Shown: piece by piece, positions 1 through 10,221 of the stretch | How the letters are laid out: each line of letters opens with the position of its first letter | How positions within the stretch are numbered: the stretch's first letter is position 1 | Made by a program: the position numbers and the translations under genes | Notes under the pieces: generated by a model | The model's input: only the letters and a program-made list of their open reading frames with translations | Databases searched by the model: none | Told to the model about the DNA's origin: nothing | Assembly (NCBI GenBank): GCA_018697195.1 | Contig: CM031858.1 | Coordinates: 124,946,594-125,010,593, forward strand | DNA length: 64,000 nt | Reading direction: 5' to 3' | Origin: Certhia americana | Lineage: Eukaryota > Chordata > Aves > Passeriformes > Certhiidae

Positions 1-165
1 AAAGAAAGGAAAGAAAGGAAAGAAAGGAAAGAAAGGAAAGAAAGGAAGGAAAGGAAGGAAAGGAAGGAAAGGAAGGAAAGAAAGAAAGAAAGGATGAAAG
101 GAAGTAAGGAAGAAAGGAAGAAAGGAAGAAAGAAAGAAAGGAAGAATGGAAGAAAGAGGAAAAGT
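1..165. repeat. GA-rich microsatellite, (aaagg)n grading into (gaaa/ggaa)n
   Basis: This is a near-perfect homopurine tract on the plus strand: at first ten-base cycles of aaagaaagga, then aaggaagg, then irregular gaaa/ggaa units with a few interruptions. It is cut by the window edge, so its true length is unknown. It lies in the intron downstream of the fourth PAG1 coding exon (template side purine, transcript side pyrimidine). Long homopurine tracts can form triplex DNA and are often length-polymorphic. Confidence 0.95.
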
Positions 166-935
166 TCAAATATATTTTGGCTTTATATTAGGTCTGCTTC
201 ATTATGGCAATTTAGTTTAGTCCTTCCTATCTGCAGCATTATTTCTTGTGCTGGAGAGTAAGCTACTAATTTCATCCTCACACATTAAAACAAGCATGTG
301 CTCATAGAATTCTTAAGTGATTTTTCCATCATCAGTGTGTCTATAAGCACCATGTGTCAGGACCCTTTCTACAGTTTCCCACTCAAGTACTGATAAATAC
401 CCCAGGGTGTTTGCCATCCTGTGCTGTTCCCCTGGATATAGCATTCTTCTAAATGTGATGCTTGTGACACATCAATTTTGGAGGATATTGTTATCCTGAA
501 AACTTAAAGAAAATCCCACTTTCCCCTAGACATTTTTACCTAGCAACATTTTAAACTATGCTGAAACTCAACAGTAACAACACAAACAACATGTGTTCTT
601 ATTTCCCTTCCACTTTCCTTGTTACTCCTCCACAGCACTTGATTTTTTGCTCTTTGGCTCAGCTCCTGCTCCTGACTTGAAGCACAAGAAGAACATTCTC
701 CTCTGGTAAGAGATCTTTTGTAAGAGATCCTTTACCCATCCTCAGGCTGTGCAAGGCTGAAATGGCAACGGCCAGTTGGACACACACAGAGCATTTCTAC
801 TGGTGCTCACTCTGGAAAGACCTGGGTGAGAAAAAGGAGATCCATACTTCCTTTATAAATAAAAGAAAAAAAGTAAATAAATCTATTCTGCTTTTCCAGT
901 ACTACTAGAAAAACCTCACAGTTTTGCAGGTTATA

Positions 936-964
936 GAGGCCTGTAAGAGGCCTGTAAGAGGCCT
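936..964. repeat. 11-bp tandem repeat, about 2.6 copies (gaggcctgtaa)
   Basis: Two exact copies at 936-946 and 947-957 are followed by a partial copy (gaggcct) to 964. Small local duplication in intronic sequence; no function inferred. Confidence 0.9.
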
Positions 965-2534
965 TGGGCTATTAAAGGTGTCTTCACCAAGTCTTTCCAG
1001 TCCTTTCAAAGGATTCAGCTGGGTCTCAGCCAATAACCAGTTTAGGTAAATTTTCACCCATTAATTGCACACCTGGCTCTTAAAAGGATGCTTTGTCCTT
1101 TTCATGCACCATTATATATAGAAATGATCTCTGGCTTGGTCCACCTAGTTCTCTCCCAGATTGGTGTGCTTCAGGGACTGGGATGGACTGGGGATCACCC
1201 TGGCTGCCCTCTTTTAGACAGTGAGACTGAAATAGCTTGGAGACAGTCTGTTCTCTCTGTTGGCAGGTACAAGCCTTGGTTACACAGGTGCCTCCCTGCC
1301 TGTCCCTTTGTTGTGCCCTCATTATAGTGAGGGAGACTTGCACAATGTACACACCACTCTCTTCATCGGGGTCAGGGCAGAAGGTTGAAGAGTTTGGGAT
1401 ACAGATGTCATGCTAAACAAAGCAGCTAAGTAGATTTATAGAAGAGGAAGCAAAACCAGAAACACCTATGAGGTCTAACTAAAAGAGTTATCAATTTAAT
1501 GTACATCTCCATGAACATCTCGGTTGCCCCATTGGAAAAAACAGGCACTGCTCTCCATTGCTTGAAGCAGCAAAATAAAGGGAAAGATTATCATCATCAC
1601 AACAGAAAAACAATCCCACAGCCACCTCCCCACACAATGCCAACAATAATGACATTTATATATTCCATCAATTACCATCTCCAGCTCTGCTGCAGCTGTA
1701 GCTCTCAAGGACAGGACAGGCGCACCCCTCGATGCATAATGCATGTACCCAGCAGCGAGCATGGAATGATCTGAGGCTGCCCAAGATTTAACTTGGGGTG
1801 GCTTCAGCTCTGAATAAATTTTAATTAGACAAACATCTTTTTTTCTGGCACTTAGGGGACTGCATGTGTCATCTCTTGATTAATCCTTCAAAACCTGAGC
1901 CATTTTAATCAATTCCCACTCCTTGCAGCTACTGACACTGCACACACGTTGTGCAGGGGAGGTACAGAGCAGCAAAGGCTTTTCCTTTGTATTGGTGCCT
2001 GGGAAATACAATTACTTTCTGCTCGTCTTTTCACACCTGGTAGGAAAAATGTCACTGTTACGCAAAGCTGTTTACCCAAAAGTTTAATTAGAAATTACTT
2101 ATGGCTGGAATGTAGGAGGGGGGAATGTTGCTGGATTATTGTTGACAGTCACATCTTAATTTTTTACTTAACGAGCTCATTATTTGTAAAAATGTGCAGA
2201 GAAGAGTCTAGCTAAGCAATTTTTATACGCAAGAACTCTTCAGTTTATTCATTTGGACCATATTATGCTTTAAAAGTTACATGGTTAGTTATTTACTTAA
2301 CAAGACATTCTTCTACCTTCTTCCGGGATTACTGAAATTCTTCAAATAAGAGAACAACCAGATACAAGTAACAATACCTCAGCTCTGCTGTGATTATTCA
2401 TGTAAATGTTTACATTAAAAAGTCACATTACATCTTAAGAATTTTTTTAAAATATTCATCAATACCTACCTAATATTATTTGATGACTCGGATAGCAAAA
2501 ATCTGCTGAACCTACAGCTCTTTCATTCACAATT

Positions 2535-2594
2535 AATAAGAAGATATCTAAACATATCTTCTTATTCTGAATAAGAAGATATCTAAACATATCT
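2535..2594. repeat. Perfect 13-bp inverted repeat with a 25-bp direct repeat
   Basis: Arms aataagaagatat (2535-2547) and atatcttcttatt (2554-2566) are exact reverse complements around a 6-nt loop (ctaaac). The left arm plus loop and part of the right arm (2535-2559) is repeated exactly at 2570-2594. It looks like a local duplication that made or copied a hairpin, typical of template switching. Confidence 0.9.
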
Positions 2595-3447
2595 AAACAC
2601 TCAACAGATGTGATAAACACTCAACACAACAATGAAAGGTTTCTGCTATGACCTGAAAGCATCATTAAAATGACTTCTGATAATAAACTACAAATGGGAA
2701 AATAAACTGTAGAAAATGTTGTAATTCTATTTTTCAAGGAATTCACCACAACTCGTTCCTAGGGAGGAAGCAGAAGCTGCTGAGAAAACTTAACTTTTGG
2801 CTGTGATTTCAGCACTTAGAAATTCCTTACACTCAGTTTATATGTGACATACAGAATTTGACAAATATTAAAGCGTACAGCTGCAATCTCTCTTTCTATC
2901 CCACTCCTATAGCAAAAGACAAAGTGAATCACTTTGAGCAGGTGCCTAACACTTGCACAGCTAAGTCAAGGTGGCGCAACAAAAGAGGCACAGCTAAAGT
3001 AAGGACATCCACCAAGGATGCACCCCTGTCCTTTTTGTAAGTTGCAGTTTCATTAGAGAAAAGAAGAGGGGGCATCAGAACAAGCGATAGATGCTGACAA
3101 AGATACTGGATGCCCTTTGTAATAGCTTCCACAAGTATAATACCATCAAACAAAGAAACAGAGGCCTCCTATGCAATTCCTGGATAATATTTGGGAAAAG
3201 CCTTATCTAGTGCATAGCTGCAACAATTAAAAATACAGGCAGAAACAGAATGAGCATATGCCTCTAATGCAAAGACTATCATATAGTACATATCATATTT
3301 CCATTTATAGTCTTGTTTCATCTTAAGTGGGTTTTTTCCTTGTTATTTTTTGTTACTGAAAAATAAAATCCTCTCCCACCCATATGTTTTCTTTCATCAT
3401 CTGGCTGTTTGATGAACAAATATTGAACAAATATTTGCAGTATTTAC

Positions 3448-4034
3448 CTTTTCTGGTTTACTTGCTCCTTCTGTCACTTCTTCCACTTCTTTTTCTTGCA
3501 CATTCTCATTTTCATCAAGAAGTTTCATGGGTACTGGAGGGGGAAGCTCATCCTCCACATCTGGTATGTTGTCAAGAGGGCTTTCTGAATTTGCACTTTG
3601 GCGACTCTTCTTGTTTCGGTCAACAGATGCATATTCTGCTGACTCAATTCTGCACTCAGGAATCTGATTCTGACCTTCAGAAACTGTCAGTGAAGCCTTT
3701 GATTTGCTGTTAGAGTTCCCTACCACGCTGACTACTGCTCCAACATCTTTAATTTCCTTCACAGTTTCATACAAGCAGTCTTCAACTATGTTCTCCTGAG
3801 AGGAGCTGTCTTTCAAGACTTCATAAGGCCCTTCCATTCCAAGACCTTGATCATTTTCTGCATTTCTAGATGAGATGATAGTTTCCATGGGGTTGTTAGG
3901 GGGAATACTGGGTAGTTCCCGGCTTTGGTGACACTTTATAGACTTTCCGAGACTATCCTGTTGATCTAGCAGATCACATGTCTGTACTTCTTCATAAGGC
4001 TGGATACAGGCAGCTGTACTGTCCTCAGAAAGAA
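3448..4034 (-). CDS. PAG1: PAG1 coding exon 4 (587 nt), tyrosine-motif region
   Basis: The acceptor is taattttctttag (AG at 4036-4035) and the donor AAG|GTAAAT (GT at 3447-3446). Two bases complete Val90; the next 195 codons are residues 91-285. Tyrosine motifs visible are PYEEV (Y103), PYEVL (Y160), LYETV (Y178) and EYASV (Y224); these correspond to human Y105, Y163, Y181 and Y227, substrates of Src-family kinases. An SH3-ligand motif RxxPxxP sits at 128-134 (RELPSIPP; mammals have Arg at the Ser), and a second proline cluster PPPVP at 254-258. An acidic tail ([11 protein letters not shown]) precedes the donor. The bird-like sequence is divergent between about 187 and 219 but the tyrosine blocks are nearly unchanged. 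An open reading frame running past the donor to 3397 is intronic read-through. Confidence 0.97.
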
Positions 4035-7000
4035 CTAAAGAAAATTACAGAGAAGAATTACAAACAAAGGCATAACTAAGAGGTGTGATTTGGTACTCTC
4101 TACGTTACTCTGTTTTTGTGACATGCTGGAAAGGATAAATGATACTAATGCCTGGAAATGTATAGTGATTAGCATGCTTTTTGCTTATCAAAAGGTTTCA
4201 GTTACAGACATTTCTACACTCTACTGGTAAAATATCTTTCTCACAACATCTAAAATAGGCTGTACACCCCCAAGACACGTTATATGGCAACAGTATTCAC
4301 TGTCAGAACAGGGGGTGGCAGGTTAGCTGTGCATGGATATTCAGCTGCCTTGTACTCAGTTTCACTGAATGATTACAGAGTGCTCAGTAGTCTCAGATGG
4401 GAAACAGGTGGGAGGCCTCAAACCAAGTGCCTTTAAAAAATCCTTGTTAGATTTTCCTCTTTGCATGTCCCCATTCTTTGAATCAAAAGGAAAGCATTTT
4501 TTTCTTCCTCCCTACCATCCCTCAACTTGTTTAACACGCTGGCCAAATTCTTGTTGGAATTGCACTTGGCTCACCCCCCCTGCACGCTCCACCAGAAGCT
4601 CCTCACTGAATGCTGAGCCGTACTTCTCTTAGTCTCGCAGCACATAATGTAGGTTGACAACCTACTAACGAGCTGGCCATATGCACAAGAGAGAAGACTA
4701 GACTTCAGAAGGTAGTGTTAGGCAGAACATGTTGTTTTAGGTTCCAGAAGTGGGCCACATGTCATTGTCACTAGAGGGTATTAGGGACTGAAACGTATGG
4801 GGCTTCTCATCTTACACCACATATCTGACATTTGGATGCATTCATGGGCATACACAAGCATGTTTCAAGCATGGAAGGTAACTTTACCTCACAGTATTTA
4901 AAAAATCACTTCTGAACAGCTTTACTTTTCCTAGTACAGTTCCTAAGGGCACCATCTCAACAAAAACAAGCTATTCTTCTGTGTCCTTCAGTGGGCTTGA
5001 CATGGTGAGAGAAGCATTGCCAAAGCAATCAATGCCCTTGATTTGATGGTTGCCATGGACATTGCTTTCTCTTGTGTTCAGGGCAGGCAGACACAGTCAG
5101 CACCTGCAGGGAGCCATGCCCTGACTGCAAAACTCAGGACAGAACTGGAGGTGTAAGATGGTCATCACTGTCTGAATGGGAGATGGGAGTTTTGCCTTTC
5201 TGGTCCTTGATTCTAGGGATTTGTATGCTGTGCTGAGCACCCTTACAGAATCCAGAAAGCACAGACCCCATTCAGGCTGGAGGGGATAATCAAAAACAAT
5301 GAGAGCTCAAGTTTCTGTGTTTCTGTGGTTATGAGTGGTAGCACAGAAGAGGTTGGTATAGCTGAAGGGTTGGCATAGATAAGACAATGCTGGCAGGTTG
5401 GGTAAAGGAAAAAATACATCATTTGATGATTCTGCTTCCACAGCCCTGCCCCAGCTCAAAAAGCTAGCACATACAGTAATAAAAAGAACTACGACCAAAA
5501 AGTGCATGAAGTATAAGAAAGAAATTAAAGCACAGGGGTTCCTGTTATTCAGAAGGGCTGTTATGCAGAGTGTAAGTTGAGAATAATATCAGACAGTCTG
5601 AAAACTGTCTGCTGGTTGACAGCACACCTTTTAGCAGCAGCTCTGACAGCTGCACATGTGACTCATGGCAGAGAGAAATACTTCCATTCTGCAGAGCTTT
5701 TCCCTGTACATAAGTCCCTTAGGGAGCCACACACCTACATACATAACAAGCCAATGGATGAGAACAGCAATTAGCTGCAGAAACAAAGTTTAAAAATTAC
5801 TTTGGATACTTGTCTCTGAGGGGTAAAATCTGAATATTTAGCCTCCAGTTGCAGGAGAAGAGGAGAGAGCTGTAAGTTGGAGTGCAGCCCCTGGTGTTGG
5901 TGTTAGCGTGAAGACAACAACTGGCTCCCAGTGGCTCTGAGCAGGGAGTGAGTTTATTTTTAGGTGCAGCTGAGTAAAATATTTTCCAGTGATAATTCAG
6001 GGTGAATCATTTTGAGTGTTCAGCAAAGCAAAGACTAAGAAAAAAAAGAAGTCTGTTTATATTGCCTGTTTTCTAAAATACAAAAATATAAGTGACAGTA
6101 CAGCACAGGACTGGGATCCAAAGCTGTAATCCCTGGAGGAGGAACCAAAATATTTCCACAGCCTCCTGGAGCATTTTTGAAACTCTGAGGTGCAACTTCA
6201 TCTTTGGGTTTTATCCCGGTTCCATAGCTTACCAAGATTAGGGAAGGTCCCATTCTCTGCCTGATGACCTGGCCAATCTGCAGGTGTGGCTTGGTGACCC
6301 AGACTTGGCAGCCCAGGAGAGGACCTCAGCAACTCCCTGTGCTGGCTGGTGTGGGAGCAGGGGCTGTGCCAGACCACTCCCAGTAGTGAAGTGGAGATGC
6401 AGCCTAAACCACCTGAATCTCCATGATCATCTCCACTGACTTCCCAGCAAGGCAAATGACTTCATGCCATTCTGTGACTCGGCTGTGAATTCTGTGTGAT
6501 GTGGTGTCAGACCTGCAGAGGTGTGCGGAGTGTTCAGACAAATGGCTTGCCTGTGTGCTTGGAAAGCTGATGGCCAGAAACCTGAACCCTGAGGGATCAG
6601 CAGCGTGCAGGTAAGGTGGGAGCTGTGAGCACTGGGATGGTGCTGCTGGCTCATCCCACCCACAGGAGCTGCCCCTACTCACCCTCACCATTGCTGAGTG
6701 CTCCATTCTGTTCACTGTTTGGGGGAGGCTCCGTAGCTGAACTTGTGATGGAATGGCTGAAAACCTCCTTCTCGGAAGGCTGCAACACAAACCAGTCACT
6801 GCTGGATCAGCATAAATGTTCACATGAACACACATGCAACAAATTTCATTCCCACCTCCAGAGCTCTGACCTACAGGTATTATCGGCAGGAGAACCAAAC
6901 CATGCCAACTAGATTCAAAGATTTAAGTGCCTGCATTTACAAGTGTTAAAAAGAAATGAATGTAAAGATGTCCAGAGTTATGTCCTTTTCAAGCTTTATG

Positions 7001-10000
7001 GTAATAGACATTACTATGGCTTTAACCGCTTTAACCTGTGAGAAGACAGCAGCTGATAAAGGGTACACTGCCCTTAGGCTGCAAATGCAGTGAAGGAAAG
7101 GCTAGAGTACAGTGGTGGCAGAAAGGGCACTGAGAAAGTACAGATTATCAGGGTCTGTACAAGTTTTCCTCCTCTTCCTGTTCTGCAGCTTTTTAAGATT
7201 CCCATGCTTAACCATCTTGAAATTCCTGAGCTATTTTCTAATCTGTTGTATTTTGCAAGGAGCTTGTTACAGACCATCCACAAGGCAGACACAAGCTGCC
7301 AGAAATAAATACTTACCACATTCATCAGATTTTCATGATCTCCATTCTGACTTTTGGCCTTCTTTTCCCTTAATGAAAAAGGCACTTGAGTTATTACTAC
7401 AAATTATGCTAATATACAAATGCCAAATCATTCATAGACCTTACACTGTTCAGGGAACAGAACTATGATTCACAATAATATTGAAAATGAAACAACTGAA
7501 AATTATTACATTATTACATATTGGTATGATCTCTGTGTAAAACACCATTGAGGCAGAATAGTGATAAGCATAACTGAAGAGGTACAACAAACACACAAAC
7601 CCCTTCTTCTCACTCAGTGTAAGATCACAGTGAGAAGTGACTGTTGATAATTGCAATATAAAGTAAATAATTACGTAGAGACAGGACATGGTGAAATGGC
7701 TTCAAATTGAAAGGGAGTAGGTTTAGATTAAATATTAGGAAAACATTCTTTACTGTGAGGGTGGTGAGACACTGGAACAAGCTGCTCTGAGAAGCAACTA
7801 CTTGTGGATGCCCCATGCCTGGCAGTGCTCAAGGCCAGGCTGGATGGGGCTTGGAGCAACCTGATCTAGTGAGACATGTCCCTGCCCATGACAAGGAACT
7901 AGATGGTCTTTAAAGCCTTCCAACCCAGGCCATTCTATGATTCTATGATAAAAATAATATTATTGTTCAATTTAATTGTATCTGAAATTCTCAGATACAC
8001 ATTCTGGTGACAGACTACTTAGGAAGTCCTTTCAACCGTGTCAGTAAAAAGTGTGTATCCTATGAGGAATTAGAAAAGGCCAACCAAATCCAGGTAACTT
8101 GAACTAAAAATGCTAGTCAAATTGATAATAAGCATTTTCAAAAAGGTGTACAAATTTCATTGCAGCAGAGGCCTAGATTTTTAAAGGAATCCTGCTTCCC
8201 TGGGTCCTTCATAGGAGTCTAAGTATGGATCACATTTCCAGTTTTTTACCTTTTGGGAAATACAACTCTTATTCAGAAATACTGCAAAAAAGTACGAACT
8301 TGAAATAATGTTAGTCCTTCCCTTAGATGAAATGTCAAATAAAAACATGAGAAAATATTGACAATATGAAATTTTTGCTTCTTCTAAAGTCTGCAGTAAA
8401 CTGTACTTCCACATTAGCAAGTGTTAAAATTCTACCTAATTGGGAAATAACCAAACAGCAAGTGAGGATGCACCAATGCATAGCAGAGAAAGTTAAAAGC
8501 TGAGTTTCCTCTGTGGAAGTTTTTCTGACTCAGAACGAGCAAATTTTATTCTGTTTTCTGTGTCCATTTTTGAAGAGAAAGCCAGTAAGAAATTCTGCAC
8601 AATTGCATTTATGCATAAACAACCTGCCCTACAGAATGACCTGAAACAAAAGACACTATGTCCAAACTAGCAACACAAGAACTTATTAAAAAACATCACC
8701 CGAATATTTCAGGCAATGTATCTCTGTAACTGCAATCAGTGGTTTGACCCATTTTTCTAGAGATGTTTCAAGGATTGGTGTGCTACAAAACAAAACATAG
8801 AATTATAGAATCATTTGGGTTGGAAAAGGCCTTAAAGATGATACACAGTACCTAAATGCAATGTTTGTGGGATAAAGAATATTTAAAATAGGCTTTCTAC
8901 TTTTAAATAAATTTTAAAAAAATCTATTTCTTTTTACACAGATAACCCAGGAAACTGTGACAATAAGAAGACACTGAAGTGTCAACAGTTTATGAAAGTG
9001 TAACTCCTGAATCACATGAAATTACATGTTCTAACTTAAGCTTTTTAGGGTTTCAACCAACTTCATGACTTGTTTTTGCCCACAACTGTTTTTTGCATGG
9101 TGGGCATTAGGTAAATCCTGCTGAAAAACATGGCCTTCCACTGTAGACACATCTTGTGCCAATACAGTGCATTTTATGGCTGCACAATTTCCTTAATGTT
9201 CTCAAAATTGAAGGGGTGAAAGCACATGCTTCTTATAGGCATAAGCTTCCAAACTGCAGATTTTGCTGCTGTAGTGGATTTTTCCCCCATATACTTGGCT
9301 GATACAGCTCTGCTTGAAAACTTTAGCAATACAGACCACAGCAGTCCCACTGCTCTTAGCAAAGGGTCTGACTGCTCTGGCCTGTGGAAGGGCACCATGG
9401 ACAGACTGCAGGCTGCCCAGCTTCCCTGTGCAGTCAGCAGGGTTCAGCTTGCATGTCATGAAGGAGCCTTGAAACATGCATAAACAAAGTCAGCAGAAGT
9501 GCCTGTATTGGTGAAATTGAATTCTCTTATGGAGAAGAAAATAAGGAGAAGGTATAAGGCATTAATTATTGATCTTTTTTGATCCTTACTCATTTTTGCT
9601 TGAAAGGCAGGATCAATACTATATTCCCTATACTTCAGGAATGGCCACAGCAAAGCTGAAGTACATAATTACTTCCCTTTCTTTTTTACCTATACTTTTT
9701 TTGGTCCTGTTAGACCACCTAATGTTCTCAGTTTCAGCTTTGTGATCGGCTAACACTCCGTGTCTATCTCTGCTCTAGGCTTCTGCTCAGGGAAAAACAT
9801 TTAACAAGAAAAAATGAGTACTTCTTTCACAGGAAAAGAAAAATATAATTAGATTTTAGAATGAATAGAACTGTTCAAACTGAAGTTTGCTCTGAAAACT
9901 GTAGCTTTTTTCTTTATTTCTGTACCTCAGCCCTCAGTATTTCCTGCTAACTTTATACACGAAGCTATGTCCAAAGTGAATCAAGAACCATTAAGCCCTG

Positions 10001-10134
10001 GAGCCTTACCCATTGCAACTGGAGCAAAGGAAGATGAGGAAGGTGAGGAACAAGAGTGTCGTCACGGCTGCCAAACTTCCCCACAGGATTACGTGGATTT
10101 GTCCACTGCCTAAAAAAACACCCTCTAGCCCCAT
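3448..10134 (-). CDS. PAG1: PAG1, N-terminal two thirds; join of four exons, 3' part outside window
   Basis: PAG1/Cbp is a type III transmembrane adaptor of lipid rafts. Src-family kinases phosphorylate it, and it then recruits Csk, which shuts those kinases down. The coding join on the minus strand is 10134-10010, 7368-7317, 6779-6689, 4034-3448 (125+52+91+587 = 855 nt, 285 codons, no internal stop, ending on a codon boundary). All donors are GT and all acceptors AG, and phases agree at each junction (2, 0, 1). Family identity rests on collinear matches to mammalian PAG1 recalled from knowledge: GSGQ then LWGSLAAV near the N-terminus, [63 protein letters not shown] and KLLDENEN. The mammalian protein is about 432 residues, so about 145 C-terminal residues are missing here, including the Csk-binding tyrosine and the PDZ ligand. 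I see no frameshift or stop, so the gene looks intact as far as it goes. Confidence 0.96.
4035..6688. other. PAG1 intron between coding exons 3 and 4 (2654 bp)
   Basis: Bounded by GT at 6688-6687 and AG at 4036-4035 on the minus strand. I see no further exon, interspersed repeat or RNA gene in it. Several open frames of 60-90 codons occur on both strands, with no protein similarity I can recognise. Confidence 0.85.
6689..6779 (-). CDS. PAG1: PAG1 coding exon 3 (91 nt)
   Basis: The exon follows ttgtgttgcag (AG at 6781-6780) and ends AGC AAT G|GTGAGG (GT at 6688-6687), giving 30 codons plus one base (residues 60-89 and part of 90). The peptide starts [17 protein letters not shown] and ends SEQNGALSN; mammalian PAG1 has PSDKEMFSRS and SEQNGALTN at the same place. 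The stretch is rich in Ser/Thr/Pro and likely disordered, a linker in the cytoplasmic tail with no tyrosine. This frame is interrupted outside the exon, and a different minus frame is open for longer over the same bases, so simple ORF calling would give the wrong product here. Confidence 0.94.
6780..7316. other. PAG1 intron between coding exons 2 and 3 (537 bp)
   Basis: Short intron bounded by GT at 7316-7315 and AG at 6781-6780 on the minus strand. No repeat seen. A plus-strand open frame of about 118 codons spans this intron and exon 2 and is a shadow. Confidence 0.9.
7317..7368 (-). CDS. PAG1: PAG1 coding exon 2 (52 nt)
   Basis: This small exon supplies one base that completes Gly42, then 17 codons reading [17 protein letters not shown] (residues 43-59). 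The GDHENLMNV block is identical to mammalian PAG1 in my memory of the family. The acceptor is tttttcattaag (AG at 7370-7369), not a very strong one; the donor is GTG|GTAAGT (GT at 7316-7315), near consensus. It encodes the first cytoplasmic residues after the membrane, basic and then acidic. Because 52 is not a multiple of three, skipping this exon would break the frame. The exon is shorter than the open frame around it, which runs on into intron on both sides. Confidence 0.95.
7677..7949 (+). mobile_element. CR1 LINE, 5'-truncated 3' end
   Basis: Contains the well-known avian CR1 3' segments: 'tttactgtgagggtggtgagacactggaac' in pieces, 'cctggcagtgctcaaggcc', 'tccctgcccatg', and the terminal 'ccaacccaggccattctatgattctatga' pattern with two copies of the 8-bp attctatg tail unit. 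Only the last about 270 bp (end of ORF2 and 3'UTR) is present, the usual result of truncated reverse transcription. It is antisense to PAG1 and about 310 bp upstream of exon 2. Confidence 0.95.
8796..8842 (-). mobile_element. CR1 LINE 3'-terminal fragment (about 47 bp)
   Basis: Reads catagaattatagaatc, then tttgggttggaaaaggcctt, then aaagatgat on the plus strand, the reverse complement of the CR1 3' terminus. It is a very short insertion or a decayed remnant in the same PAG1 intron as the larger CR1 copy, in the opposite orientation. Confidence 0.88.
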
Positions 10135-10221
10135 GGTACTTGCAGGAGCTGGTATCACTTGGGGTTGAAGAAGTTACTCCTTGAAGAAGACTGACATTTG
10201 TGCTGCATGCACTTTCTGTTT
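10010..10221 (-). CDS. PAG1: PAG1 start-codon exon: 87 nt of 5'UTR, transmembrane helix, palmitoylation site
   Basis: The coding part is 10134-10010; 10221-10135 is leader. The exon follows a strong acceptor (pyrimidine-rich tract ending in ctgcag, AG at 10223-10222) and ends in ..AAT GG|GTAAGG (GT at 10009-10008), leaving two bases of a codon. The ATG at 10134-10132 has a strong context (A at -3, G at +4). It encodes 41 residues: a short extracellular stretch ([14 protein letters not shown]), a hydrophobic helix at about 15-36, then C37-S-S-C40, the juxtamembrane dicysteine that is palmitoylated in mammalian PAG1 and sends it to rafts. There is no cleavable signal peptide, as expected for the family. 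The acceptor choice is inferred; a further upstream noncoding exon is needed. Confidence 0.93.
10134..10208 (-). promoter_or_regulatory. Two overlapping upstream ORFs in the PAG1 leader
   Basis: Between the exon start (10221) and the PAG1 ATG lie two upstream ATGs. One opens at 10208 and stops with TGA at 10157-10155 (17 codons). The other opens at 10197 in another frame and stops with TAA at 10176-10174 (7 codons). Both end before the main ATG, so reinitiation is possible. A role in lowering PAG1 translation is inference, and depends on this leader being in the main transcript. Confidence 0.4.

Larger units (their letters stand above)
166..3447. other. PAG1 intron after coding exon 4 (left part only)
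   Basis: The intron starts at the donor at 3447-3446 and runs leftward out of the window. I looked for the next PAG1 exon (region around the SLSYKSREE and YSSV motifs of mammals) in the minus frames and saw none. It holds an 11-bp tandem repeat at 936-964 and an inverted/direct repeat at 2535-2594; otherwise ordinary AT-rich sequence. Short open frames here show no recognisable protein. Confidence 0.75.
7369..10009. other. PAG1 intron between the start-codon exon and exon 2 (2641 bp)
   Basis: Bounded by GT at 10009-10008 and AG at 7370-7369 on the minus strand. It holds two CR1 pieces, at 7677-7949 and 8796-8842. The stretch 9170-9490 is open in several overlapping frames on both strands; I cannot match any of them to a protein and treat them as noncoding. 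Confidence 0.85.

Noticed and set aside
3384..3713. 109-codon plus open frame opposite PAG1 exon 4
   Set aside because: Antisense shadow of a well-supported coding exon.
6404..6898. 164-codon minus open frame across PAG1 exon 3
   Set aside because: It reads exon 3 in the wrong frame. The conserved PAG1 peptide is in another minus frame limited by the splice sites.
9174..9483. Possible processed pseudogene (open frames on both strands, some alternating good-looking peptide on minus)
   Set aside because: I could not match any frame to a known protein, and there is no poly-A tail or target duplication. A protein search would settle it.
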